This document shows, piece by piece, positions 54,727-64,000 of a stretch of DNA of 64,000 bases (the first letter of the stretch is position 1; the number at the start of each line of letters is the position of its first letter). The DNA comes from Macrothele yani (taxonomy: Eukaryota; Arthropoda; Arachnida; Araneae; Macrothelidae). The stretch lies in NCBI GenBank assembly GCA_039090855.1, contig CM077011.1:21701001-21765000 (forward strand), read 5' to 3'. Position numbers and translations under genes: made by a program. The notes beneath the pieces are model-generated. The model did not search any database and was not told the origin of the DNA. It saw nothing but the letters and a program-made list of their open reading frames with translations.

Positions 54727-55662
54727 TACAGGGTAACCCACTCGCTCCCTAACCCGGCCTTTCTTTAATAAAGTTGACACCAATGAAGATATTGAAACGA
54801 GATTTGAAGTGGACTTACCGCATTACGTGCAAAATGTGATGACATCACAATATGTGCTAGAATTGGCAACCACCGTTTGCCTCCAGACAGCATTGAACCC
54901 GGGCGCACCATATTGTGGAAAGTCCTTGCCAGTACGTCCGTCGTCACTGCCTGAATTTCTTCGGCGATGTTTGCTTTCAAGGCATCTATGGTTCGCGGTT
55001 TCTTCTAGTAAACTCTCCCTTTTAGATATCCCCATAAAATTAATCAGGAGGCGGCAGATCGGGCGAGCGCGGTGGCCATAGACCCTTCGAAATGACGCGG
55101 TCGCCGAAAAAGGACTGAATTCTGGCCATACTGGGGTGTGATGTCGCTCCATCATGCTGGTAGTATCCAATGGAGAATTCTTTGTCGTCCAATTGATTTA
55201 CAAAGGTGTTGAGGATTTCCATATATGCAGCTGTTGTGATGATTGTATCGAAGAAGATGGGGCCCATTATGCGCCGCCGGGTCATCCCACACCAAACACC
55301 AATTTTCTGTGAATGAGGGGGTATTCGTTGGGATTTTCACTAGCCCAAATACTGTAATTTTGAGAGAAAATTCAAAATACAAGTACGGGTATGTTTTAAA
55401 AAATGTTTGAATGTTTCAAATATGGGAAATTTCTGTTGTGCTCCTTCGTGGAATTTTGCCACCAAGGGAGCACTCCGGCTGGCTGGCGGACTGCACCGGG
55501 TTCAATGCTGTCTGGACTTAAACGGTGGCCACTTCCAGCACATGTTGTGATGTCATCACATTTCGCACGAAATGAGGTAAGTCCACTTCAAATTTCGTTG
55601 CAATATTGGTGTTAATATTATTAAAGAAATGCCGGGTTCGGTAGCGAGTGGGACACCGTGTA
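54727..55662. mobile_element. mariner remnant bounded by two inverted 3' ends (element 1)
   Basis: The left arm (54731-54908) and right arm (about 55490-55660) are inverted copies of about 175 bp. They share ACCCACTCGCT, CTTTCTTTAATAA, TTGAAGTGGACTTACC, AATGTGATGACATCACAA and CAGACAGCATTGAACCCGG. Each arm includes the transposase C-terminal coding end plus the terminal repeat. The interior carries the catalytic half on the minus strand. No 5' end is present. Confidence 0.82.
54840..55285 (-). pseudogene. mariner transposase, catalytic half (element 1)
   Basis: From 55285 leftwards: RRRIMGPIFFDTIITTAAYM, FVNQLDDKEFSIGYYQHDGA with the second catalytic Asp (YQHDGATSH), FGDRVISKGLWPPRSPDLPP with the third catalytic Asp position, then frame changes and a damaged tail (QCCLEANGGCQF). 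The inverted right arm encodes, on the plus strand at about 55504-55551, a better-kept version of the same tail (QCCLDLNGGHFQHML and stop). Confidence 0.8.
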
Positions 55663-56342
55663 TAATAAGTCAATATTTGGCAGAAATTACCTTTATGGAT
55701 GGAAGTTTGTCTAGGCCTCTAGATAAACTCCTTTGCTGACTCTGCAGTATTTGCACCGGATGCTAAATTCTGGGCACGTGTTTTCTAACGTCTGTGGTTT
55801 AATATGAGTCATCACCAGCTGTACGGCCCTGTATCTTTTTCTGAGGACAGTGTACGATCAGGATCATACCTGGACATGCTACAGATCTTCTGGGTACTAA
55901 AACTGAATAACGATGTCATTTTACAACAAGACGGAGCCCCACCCTACTGTGTACTCGAGATCAAGAATTCCCTCAACAACACATTCAATGACAACTGGTG
56001 TGACCGCGATGTCCCTCTTCCTTGGTCTGCAAACTCCCCGGATCTCACTCTCCCGATTTCTTCGTGTGTCGGTATGTGAAGAACATCATCTACGCACAAC
56101 GTCCTCAAAGCCTGGATGACTTGAATCTGAAAATGTGTGCAACGTTCGCACAAATCTCTCCGCAGATGTTAGAAAACACGTGGCACAAATTCAGCACACG
56201 GTATGAACTCTTCCCAGTCAGCAAATTGAGAGGCTAGACAAACGTCCATCCGCCAAGGTAATTTCTGCCAGATATTGACTTGTTATATAAGTTACACCGC
56301 AACATTTTAAAATTATCCCTACCCAAACGGATTGCCCTGTAT
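55661..56342. mobile_element. mariner remnant bounded by two inverted 3' ends (element 2)
   Basis: The left arm (55664-55795) and right arm (about 56160-56285) are inverted copies. They share AAGTCAATAT, GGCAGAAATTACC, GTTTGTCTAG and CACGTGTTTTCTAAC. The right side continues to CCCTGTA at 56342, like a mariner terminal repeat. The left arm abuts element 1 at 55661-55662. Confidence 0.78.
55804..56237 (+). pseudogene. mariner-like transposase, catalytic half (element 2)
   Basis: The ATG-like start at 55804 is the truncation edge, not a true start. HHQLYGPVSFSEDSVRSGSY, LDMLQIF, VILQQDGAPPYC (second Asp) and WSANSPDLTLP (third Asp region) follow. After one frame change come FFVCRYVKNIIYAQRPQSL, DLNLKMCATFAQISPQMLEN and a stop at 56237. 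It belongs to the same broad mariner type as the element at 1931-3196, not to element 1. Confidence 0.8.
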
Positions 56343-56801
56343 TATTCAATGAACTTAGGCATTTTTTTTTCAAAAGCTTCGTTGCACATGCACAAGTTTT
56401 AACTGACCAATACGTTTTAAACTTTATTTGCATGAATTTTCATTGCGTTTACTGAAATTCAAGGTAGAGGTCGCAAGGGCCGGGTTAGGCTTTTTTTAGT
56501 TTAGAAAGCAAAGCAACGGGCCTAGCCCGGACAAGTCAATCCCATTGTCTTTATCGGAATGGTAAAGCAAGAAAAAAATCGTGTTGACCGATTTCCTGGT
56601 TTGTTTAACTGTTTTGCTGGTTTTACGTATTTTCACAACTCAGCCCAGGACGAAATAACAGAGGCAAGGAGAGGCAATAGCAGTGTTTTTACCAGTCTGC
56701 AGGTAATAAGATGGTAAAACTAATTTACGGCTTAATTGACAGCAAAAATATTTGACCACGAGCAAGTGTGTGTGTTGTGTGGGGTGAAAGATGGGGTTGT
56801 T

Positions 56802-56802
<1 letters not shown>
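56343..56802. other. spacer with a GC-rich patch
   Basis: 56478-56533 has GGGCCGGGTTAGGC and CGGGCCTAGCCCGGAC. No gene recognised. Confidence 0.4.
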
Positions 56803-56885
<83 letters not shown>

Positions 56886-56912
56886 AAGAAAGGAAGGAAG
56901 AAAGAAAGAGAC
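56803..56912. repeat. (GA)n microsatellite grading into GAAA/GGAA
   Basis: An uninterrupted run of GA dinucleotides from about 56803 to 56881, followed by AAAG and GGAA variants to 56910. Open frames here on both strands are repeat readings. Confidence 0.97.
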
Positions 56913-57879
56913 GATATCAATCGTTTCTCCTATCCCTTATTTGTATAAGGATTGAGTTTTGCAGTGTTACCACTAGCTAGCTCCGATAAACGAAGAATTT
57001 TAACGCGCTTAGTTTCCTTTCTCTCTCACTCTTTAAAGGTTATATTCTTTGATAATTGCCGAAGTTTAGTTAGTATTTTAGGCTTATATTCAACGAAGTA
57101 TCTTCAATAATCTCATTTTATTATTGAATTTACACAATTTAATAAGATACTACAGAAACAAAATAATACAGAACGGCGCATCAGGGGTCGGGCAGAATGT
57201 CTAATACCTTCGAAGTTCCTTTTAAATCAGTTTATTTTACTTTTGTATCACAATTCAGTTATCGCTTTTAAATTATTTTACACCGAACTTTGTCTTTAAA
57301 GTTGTACCACATTTTGTTCCCAATGAGCTCATTTCGTTTTAAAGGTGAGTAATGTTGCCATTCAATGAGATTATTGGTTGTTGCTTAAAAGCAGAACCCC
57401 GGTTTCGTTTTGTGTGGGGCTTTGAAGATTGCCTAAAGTAACTTCAAGATATATAAGGCAGTCGCCAATACCGAATTTAGAAAAACCAGTTCCACACATG
57501 AGATGGAGCCAGCTTCGTGAAGCGTGCGCACGACCGCACTACAGATGCCTCACTGGGATCTGATCCCGGGCCCAGCTAGGGACATTACCTAGAATTATAT
57601 ACCTCCAACCAGTGCGCCCCAGAAGCGACCATTGCTATTTTTAATGAGATGTAATGCAAAATGTCATCGGCTTTCTTCACATCTAAATTGAAACCTGTTG
57701 CAAACATACCATATTTTTGTTTTGAAGTCTTAAAATTGTTAAGCCTGAACTAGAAGCACTGATATTTAGTCGCGCAATTGCAGAAACATTTTTCTAAGAT
57801 CAAAATACCTGCGGGTTTGAAAAAGCATCAAGTTATAAAATATATTCCTTTGAATATTACAAAATAAATCTCTTCTTTT
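56913..57879. other. AT-rich stretch
   Basis: No gene recognised. The minus strand at about 57520-57620 has a vaguely tRNA-like stretch (GGGGCGCACTGG and GGGATCAGATCCC) without a proper B box. Confidence 0.4.
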
Positions 57880-58770
57880 AAATCTCAACAGATCTCTATA
57901 TAAATATCTTCTTTTAAAATGATTGGTCATCTCTTCTTTAAAAAATCTCTATATAAATCTCTTTCTTTAAATCTCAATAAATCTCTAATAAATTTATTAC
58001 TTTGAATATTACAAAATAAATCTCTTTTTTTAAATCTCAAAAAATCTCTAATTAATGTATTACTTTGAATATTACAAAATAAATCTCTTTTTTTAAATCT
58101 CAAAAAATCTCTATATAAATCTCTTCCTTTCAAAATGATTGGTCATCTCTTCCTAACAAATCTCTAAATAAATCTCTTCCTTTCAAAATGATTGGTCATC
58201 TCTTCCTTAACAAATCTCTATATAAATATCTTACTTTAAAAATGATTGGTCATCTCTTCCTAACAAATCTCTAAATAAATCTCTTCCTTTCAAAATGATT
58301 GGTCATCTCTTCCTTAACAAATCTCTATATAAATATCTTACTTTAAAAACGATTGGTCATCTCTTCCTAACAAATCTCTAAATAAATCTCTTAATTTAAA
58401 AATGATTGGTCATCTCTTCCTAACAAATATCTAAATAAATCTCTTCCTTTAAAATGATTGGTCATCTCTTCCTTAACAAATCTCTATATAAATCTCTTCC
58501 TTTAAAAATGATTGGCCATCTCTTCCTTAACAAATCTCTATATAAATATCTTACTTTAAAAATGATTGGTCATCTCTTCCTAACAAATCTCTAAATAAAT
58601 ATCTTCCTTTCAAAATGATTGGTCATCTCTTCTTTAACAAATCTCTATATAAATATCTTCCTTTAAAAATGATTGGCCATCTCTTCCATAACAAATCTCT
58701 ATATAAATATCTCTTCCTTTAAATCTTAATAAATCTCTAATAAATCTCTCCCTTTCAATATTACAAAATT
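57880..58770. repeat. ~53-bp AT-rich satellite array
   Basis: The unit reads AAATCTCTATATAAATATCTT, then ACTTTAAAAATGATTGG and TCATCTCTTCCTAAC. GATTGGTCATC or GATTGGCCATC recurs about every 53 bp, twelve times from 57922 to 58671. The left part (57880-58130) is a related subtype lacking GATTGGTCATC in most units and carrying TTTGAATATTACAAAA. Confidence 0.92.
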
Positions 58771-58811
58771 GAGATGTTGCTTGTAAAATAATGGGTTGAA
58801 TATAGAATATG

Positions 58812-59735
58812 TATTTTACCCCAATGAGTCATTACATTCTGACCACCCCAAGCCTAGAGAAGTGAGCGTTACTGGAGACCGAACGGAGGCTAAGGTGAAG
58901 TTCACCGAGCAGTATATATACAACCCGAGAACCAGCTTTCAGTTAGTAGAGTGTTCCGAGTCAGAATGCGAAAAACTGCCGATTGATCGAGTTCGATAAA
59001 GGACAAATCGTGATTGCACGGCGCCTCGGAACTGCGATCTGGCAAACGGCGAGGCTTGTGGGTTGTACACGTGCAGCTGTAGTGAGTACGTATCAAAAGT
59101 AGTGTACAGATGAACAAACGACGAACCGTTGTCCAGCCGTGTGTCGTACGTAGCTCATTGCTACCAGACGGGAGCGAAGACTGTCACGCATTGGTCACAG
59201 CGACCTCAGAGCCACAGTGCGACAAATCACTCACAGCTACAACGGTGGCGATAAGAGCAATGGTCACAGCACACAGTTCATCGCAGCCTTTTGCGCATGG
59301 GCCTGCGTAGCCGAAGACCCAGCCGGAGTCCCATGCTTATTGCACTTCATTGCCAACAACACATGAAATAGGCCAAATATCATCGAGATTGGACCATGAA
59401 TGATTGGAAGAAAGTGGCCTAGTCTGACGAATCAAGTTTCCTGGTGCATCACGTAGGTGGACGAGCGTGGACACGCCGATTACCAACGAAGGTTGTGGCA
59501 CCCGGATGCACTGTTGGGCGGAAACAGGCCGGCGGAGGGGGTGTTATGCTGCGGGCGATGTTTTCTTGGGGCACTTTAGGCCCCATTATCCCAATAGCAC
59601 AATCCCTTACAGCTGTCAGGTATCTGAACATCGTTGCGGACCAAGTTCTCCCATTCATGGCAACTATGTTCCCTGCTGGTGATAGCCATTACCAAAAGCA
59701 TAATGCGCCATGCCACACTACCGGAATTGAAACCA
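58812..59735 (+). mobile_element. Tc1-like element, family E, 3'-truncated copy
   Basis: Left end CCCAATGAGTCATTACATTC at 58812, then the same leader as the 12.4-kb copy (GAAGTTCAC, AACCCGAGAACCAGCTTTC). Similarity stops near 59735 inside the transposase, so the right third is missing. Confidence 0.82.
58966..59735 (+). pseudogene. Tc1-like transposase, family E, second copy, truncated
   Basis: The ATG at 58966 begins MRKTAD, followed at once by a stop caused by a one-base loss relative to the copy at 12823. Readable further on: TIGPWMIGRKWP-type linker, RAWTRRLPTKVVAPGCTVGR, GGVMLRAMFSWGTLGPIIPI, and a second-motif region KHNAPCHTTG in which the catalytic Asp is His. The third motif is absent because the element is cut. 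Confidence 0.8.
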
Positions 59736-60597
59736 CGAAGGTAACCTTTATCCGAGATAGAGCTGGCCATCAATGACATAATTCTCGGAATCCCTTCTGT
59801 AAAAGCAGAAGTATCCTCAACGAAAACATCAAACATTTGCATTACACAGGAGAAAAATGTGCATTAAATTCAATGAAAAAATCCATGGAAATCAGCAGTT
59901 GTGGTCACAGAAACTTCACCAATTCTGATTTAAAGAACAGCATGTTTAGAATCTCATTTATAGAAATTACGTATATTCTAAAGCTTCCACAAAGTACTAA
60001 CTAGAGAAATCTTGAAAATAATAATTATTTTGATTAAAACTAAGCGGTAAATGAAAAGGATTCTCCATATCCAATCTGTAATTGCGCTAGCGTCGAAAGA
60101 AATAATGCAAATTCCATCATGTAACAAAACGTTTTACTTTAGAGGAGTTGGAGTAATAGCGAGAAGTTATGGTAATGCCCGTAAGAATTTGATGTACAGC
60201 GAAATGTCCAAACCGGAGCTTTAAAACCGCAGATACAAAAACTAACGTAACTATACACAGCTGCGGATTTCCATGGATTTTTACAAAAGATATATGTTAT
60301 ACTGATTATTTCTGTATTTTCACACCTATGCTACTCGAACATAAAATATTTTATCAAATAATAAGATGTAAAATGGATCGCCGTTCGCTCTAAATACACG
60401 TATCGGATATCTGACACATTTTTACTCACTGAAACCTAGCGCGTGTTCTTAGATTCCACAGAAAACATCTAGATGGTTCGAATATTCTACTTTTATCCTA
60501 CATACGTCTCTTACATTCTTCAATTACTCGAACAAGGAAGTTATGAATCTTCTCGCAACTTCTATAGGGATGATATGGAATCTTCAGGTGTGATATA
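59736..60597. other. AT-rich stretch, nothing recognised
   Basis: No motif-bearing frame, repeat or RNA gene was found. Confidence 0.45.
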
Positions 60598-62005
60598 CAC
60601 TGCTGGCCACCCAAAATGCAACAGCAAGAAGGACACGAGATAGCAAAGCCAGATTTACTGGACACATAACAACAGATACAAAGATGAAATAATTGAGCTT
60701 ACAGGCCCGTGCGACTTCCGGAACACGCAGACATTAATAGTTCGTGTGGCGCCTATGGCTGGCAATAACTGCCGCTACACGCCGCGGCATCGAGCGAAAG
60801 AGACTTTGGATGTGGGCTTGGGGTACGTCGGTCCAAGCTGCTTTCACACGTTGAGACAGTTCATCAGGCGTAGCTGCTGGTGGTGCACGCCGGGCTACTC
60901 GGTTGCCATACAGTGACCATACGTGTTCGATGGGCGACATATCGGAAGAACAGGCGGGCCACGGTAGCAGTGAATCCTGGTGGGCCGTGAAGAATTGTTG
61001 CACGGTGCGTGCCACGTGCGGGCGCGCATTGACCTGTTGAGACGTGGCTGCTTGCAGGTCCTGCGGGTAAGGGAGGACTACAGGCTGCAAAACGTGGGAG
61101 ATGTAGCGGTGGCTGTTGAGTGTACCGGCGATGCGTACCAGAGGGGTGCGGGTTTCATATCCAATTGCGCCCCAAACCATAACGCCAGGCGACAGACCGG
61201 TATCGCGATGCATAAGGCAGGAGCCATACAGTCTCTCGCCGCGGTGCAGCCACACGCGGATCCGACCATCGTGGTGTTGCAGGCAGAAGCGGGATTCGTC
61301 GGAGAAGACAATGTCGTGCCATTCCGTAGTCCAGGTGCGGCTTTAAACGGCCCACTGCTGCCGCACTCGCCGGTGGTGTAATGACAATGGTAATCGGAGC
61401 AATGGGCGCCGTGCGACAAATCCCCGCTCCTGCAGACGACGTCGAACGGTGCTTGCTGACACAGGTTGTTGCGCAACACACTCTAATTCCTGCGCTAGCG
61501 TTCGTGATGTGGCGGTGAGAGCCGTGAATGCCGCCTCACAACATGCCAGTCCTCATGTTTGGTGGTGTGCGGCGGCTACGGCAATCGCTCACGACGGTCC
61601 GTCCGTCCCTCTTGCACACACCGAATCGATACTCGCTTCACTGTGGCAGGATGTCGTCACACACGGGCGCCGATGTCTCGGTACGATAAACCGCTGTCGC
61701 GATATGCCACTATTCATCCTCTGTCGAACCCCGAAACGTGCTAGAATGACTGCCGTATTCTGCGATGAGACATCAGGAAGCTTCCTACGCACAGGTCCGG
61801 CAGCACAACACAGTTCCATTATTTACACCCCGCCTTCTGTGCACCCTTCTTATAGTGCTTCTCGGTGGCGTGCCGGGTGCACATGATTTGCATATGCCCT
61901 GCAATGCTAATCGTTTGCATGTCCTCTTGCGGGCGACGCATGCTGCGAATTTCAGGCCAATGGGATGCTTCCTTCTTGGTGTTGCATTTTTGTTGGCCAG
62001 CAGTG
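60598..62005 (-). mobile_element. Tc1-like element, family K
   Basis: Ends CACTGCTGGCCACCCAAAAT at 60598 and the complement of TGCATTTTTGTTGGCCAGCAGTG ending 62005, with inner AACAGCAAGAAGG / CCTTCTTGGTGTT, flanked by TA. Confidence 0.92.
60734..61773 (-). pseudogene. Tc1-like transposase, family K, second Asp replaced by Val
   Basis: The ATG at 61773, read leftwards, starts MSHRRIRQSF and stops; the N-terminal helix-turn-helix is recoverable as YRDSGLSYRDIGARV with stops. LAQELECVAQQPVSASTVRR and RLQERGFVARRPLLRLPLSL follow, then HDIVFSDESRFCLQHHDGRI with the first Asp (about 61285). From 61255 the frame is open for 173 codons: SQQVNARPHVA has Val for the second catalytic Asp, DMSPIEHVW keeps the Glu, and the tail AVIASHRRHTNY ends at 60734. 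Second position to Glu spacing is 34 by my count. Confidence 0.88.
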
Positions 62006-62462
62006 TATTTTGCACTAATTCCAGTTCTTAAATTTTCTGAATATATTTTAGTCCCTAAATTCATACGACTCACAATGCTAAATAACCGTTTTCCTCTTAT
62101 TAAGCTGATGATAACCGAGTTTCTTCTAAGCTCAATTTACATTTCCTGATTTTCAAATAAGTTATTAGTAAATTAAAACCCAAAAACGTGTACGTACAAA
62201 GACGGTCCAACTCTGCCTAACTCTTAACCCAGGCGTAAATAGCTCAACGCTATAGAGAGGGCTTTCAAAAGCAAGGTAACAAGTACATTTAACTTACTGA
62301 CAATGCACAAAAAAACAACACAAATTTTGAACTCAATTATTTAATTTCTGAATAAGACATTAGCACTTAACCAGAGGACAATCATTTACCTTAAAAAAAG
62401 GTTTCTCGTTTACCTTGGCAATACGAAGCCGTGCACAGAAAACCTCCATATTGAGAGAGCAC
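62006..62462. other. AT-rich spacer before the repeat-coding frame
   Basis: No recognisable motif. The downstream open frame extends into this region to 62415 without an ATG. Confidence 0.4.
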
Positions 62463-63377
62463 ATGGTTTCCAAGCAATTCCACCTCATGAATTCAGAACA
62501 GTTAAAAAATAATAGGCATTTCCATCAAAGCGAAACAGCCAAAAAACACTGTATAAATAAGTCCTCGCCTGCTCATACTCAGCCGGCAGGTACTCACTCG
62601 AAGCCACAAGTATTCCACTTGTCGGAAGACACGGTGCTAGCAGGAACAAGTGTGAACAATAGTTCAGCAAGCAGTCATATGCAGCCTGTACGCCACTCTT
62701 CGGCTGTCACAGTGCCAGTAGGAACAACTGAGACTAATAGTTCAGCAAGTAGTCATGCTAAGCCTGTAAGCCACTCCTCAGCAGGCACAACGTCAGCAGG
62801 TACAATTGAGAACAATAGTTTAGTAAGTAGCCATGCTCAGACTGAATGCCACTCCTCGGCAAACATAACATCAGCAAGAACAAGTGGGAACAAAATTTCA
62901 GCAAGCAGTCATTCTCAGCATGTACGCAAATCCTTGGATGACACGGCTCCAGCAGGGACAAGTGAGAACAATAGTTCAGCAAGCAGTCATGTTCAGCCTG
63001 TACGCCACTCCTCGGCTGACACGGCGCCAGCAGGAACAAGTGTGAACAATAGTTCAACAAGCAGTCATATGCAGCCTGTACGCCACTCCTCGGCTGACAC
63101 GGCGCCAGCAGGGAAAAGTGTGAACAATAGTTCAACAAGCAGTCATATGCAGCCTGTACGCCACTCCTCGGCTGACACGGCGCCAGCAGGGAAAAGTGTG
63201 AACAATAGTTCAACAAGCAGTCATATGCAGCCTGTACGCCACTCCTCGGCTGTCACAGTGCCAGTAGGAACAAGTGAGACTAATAGTTCAACAAGTAATC
63301 ATGCTAAGCCTGTAAGCCACTCCTCAGCAGACACGACGTCAGCAGGTACAATTGAGAACAATAGTTTAAGTAAGTAG
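62463..63377 (+). CDS. hypothetical Ser/Thr/His-rich tandem-repeat protein (possibly decayed)
   Basis: The first ATG is at 62463 (MVSKQFHLMNSEQLKNN), although the frame is open from 62415. After about 55 unremarkable residues the product becomes 26-residue repeats of the type SSADTAPAGTSVNNSSTSS followed by HMQPVRH. There is no signal peptide or membrane segment. An extra A near 63368 (AGTTTAAGTAAG against AGTTTAGTAAG elsewhere) shifts the frame and gives a stop at 63377, while repeats go on in other frames to about 63720. Composition suggests a mucin-like or scaffold repeat protein, or a coding-looking satellite. I recognise no family. An upstream exon cannot be excluded. Confidence 0.4.
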   Translation: MVSKQFHLMNSEQLKNNRHFHQSETAKKHCINKSSPAHTQPAGTHSKPQVFHLSEDTVLAGTSVNNSSASSHMQPVRHSSAVTVPVGTTETNSSASSHAKPVSHSSAGTTSAGTIENNSLVSSHAQTECHSSANITSARTSGNKISASSHSQHVRKSLDDTAPAGTSENNSSASSHVQPVRHSSADTAPAGTSVNNSSTSSHMQPVRHSSADTAPAGKSVNNSSTSSHMQPVRHSSADTAPAGKSVNNSSTSSHMQPVRHSSAVTVPVGTSETNSSTSNHAKPVSHSSADTTSAGTIENNSLSK

Positions 63378-63720
63378 CCATGCCCAGCCTGAATGAACAA
63401 GTGGGAACAAAATTTCAGCGAGTTATCAAGCTCGACCTGTACGTTACTCCTCGGTTGACACGGCGCCAGCAGGAACAAGTGAGAACAATAGTTCAGCAAG
63501 CAGTCATATTCAGCCTGTACACCACTCCTCGGCTGAAACGGTCCCAGCAGGAGCAAGCGAGAACAATAGTACAGTAAGTAGTCATGCTGAGCCTGTGAGC
63601 CACTCATCGGTGAACACGACGTCAGCAGGAACACGTGAGAGCAATAGTTCAGTAAGTAGCCATGATCTGCCTGTACGCCACCTCCTAGGCAGACACAACC
63701 CCAGCAGGAACAAGTCAGAA
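62640..63720 (+). repeat. 78-bp tandem repeat, about 14 units
   Basis: The unit runs CCTGTACGCCACTCCTCGGC, TGACACGGCGCCAGCAGG, AACAAGTGTGAACAATAG, TTCA(A/G)CAAGCAGTCATATGCAG. Three consecutive units near 63040-63240 are almost identical and the outer ones diverged, so the centre was amplified recently. 78 bp is 26 codons. Confidence 0.92.
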
Positions 63721-64000
63721 TGACAGTTCAAATTTCACCGCATCACACTCGGCATGTACTCCATTCCTCAGACAGCACAACACCAACAAGGACTCCTGTG
63801 TCCCGGTTTCAGAGTTCCAATGCCTTTTTTCGCAATGAAAGAAAAGCAAAAAGCACGGCCATACAAAAGCGACAATATCTTTGTTACATGGTCTTTTACC
63901 TCACATTCGAACAATCGCCAAAAAACGTGCAATCGATGTTATGCAAATAAAAAGAAGTGGGGTAAAATAATAAATATTATGCAATTAGAAGAAGAAGTGC
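63721..64000 (+). other. end of window, open frame with a Cys pair
   Basis: After the repeats, one frame reads AMKEKQKARPYKSDN, IFVTWSFTSHSNN, CNRCYANKKK and stays open to 64000. The R-x-Y-x-x-x-x-x-x-x-W-F-x spacing followed by C-x2-C is loosely like the start of BED-type ZBED/hAT proteins. It is cut by the window edge, so this is a guess. Confidence 0.2.

Noticed and set aside
56732..56980. Open frames of Arg-Glu or Ser-Leu repeats
   Set aside because: Translations of the GA microsatellite.
57520..57620. Possible tRNA-derived segment on the minus strand
   Set aside because: B-box-like word GGGATCAGATCCC is a palindrome rather than a B box, and no tRNA fold could be drawn.

Overview
This is eukaryotic, non-cellular-gene DNA: a 64 kb stretch built almost entirely of transposable elements, their decayed transposases, tRNA-derived SINEs, foldback elements and satellites. 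More than half of it can be assigned to elements by eye. The mix (many Tc1-like families, several mariners, a Tx1-like LINE, tRNA-headed SINEs, a Penelope-type GIY-YIG scrap) and the transposase types fit a repeat-rich arthropod genome, most likely an insect with a large genome. The species cannot be told from this window. No conserved host gene is visible. The only candidate is a decaying open frame of 26-residue Ser/Thr/His-rich repeats at the right edge.

Layout. 1-6.1 kb: a Tc1 (family A) cut by the window edge, a 106-bp satellite, a mariner, an almost intact Tc1 (family B) and a foldback element. 6.1-12 kb: a tRNA-like remnant, an inverted-repeat element carrying a GIY-YIG scrap, a minus-strand Tc1 (C), a 480-bp palindrome and a decayed Tc1 (D). 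12.4-14.1 kb: a Tc1 (E) with a SINE inserted in its left inverted repeat. 14.7-18.2 kb: a small MITE, a mariner whose transposase C-terminus has expanded into an 84-bp tandem array, and a Tc1 (F, minus). 19-20 kb: a Tc1/mariner remnant. 21.07-35.17 kb: one tRNA-derived SINE, with its own target-site duplications, split near the anticodon region by two head-to-tail copies of a Tx1-like non-LTR retrotransposon. 35.9-42.7 kb: a satellite, a Mutator-type scrap, an RTE-like reverse-transcriptase tail, a Tc1 (H), a Tigger/pogo C-terminus with a MITE beside it, and a Tc1 C-terminus. 43.3-45.7 kb: a Tc1 (J) with a second SINE family in its 5' leader and a 1-kb minisatellite inside its transposase. 46.8-54.4 kb: second copies of families F, A and B, a 168-bp duplication and a degraded SINE. 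54.7-56.3 kb: two abutting mariner remnants, each bounded by two inverted copies of its own 3' end. 56.8-64 kb: GA microsatellite, a roughly 53-bp satellite, a second family E copy, a Tc1 (K, minus), and the repeat-coding frame.

How the parts relate. The region grew by nested insertion: SINE into Tc1 E, SINE into Tc1 J, LINE into SINE. It also grew by local tandem and inverted duplication inside dead transposons. Nearly every transposase is broken. The exception is family B at 4.55 kb, where a single in-frame stop separates an otherwise continuous frame from its C-terminal end. The most unusual objects are the Tx1-like LINE dimer in the tRNA-like SINE, the two coding-derived tandem expansions, and the double-3'-end mariners.
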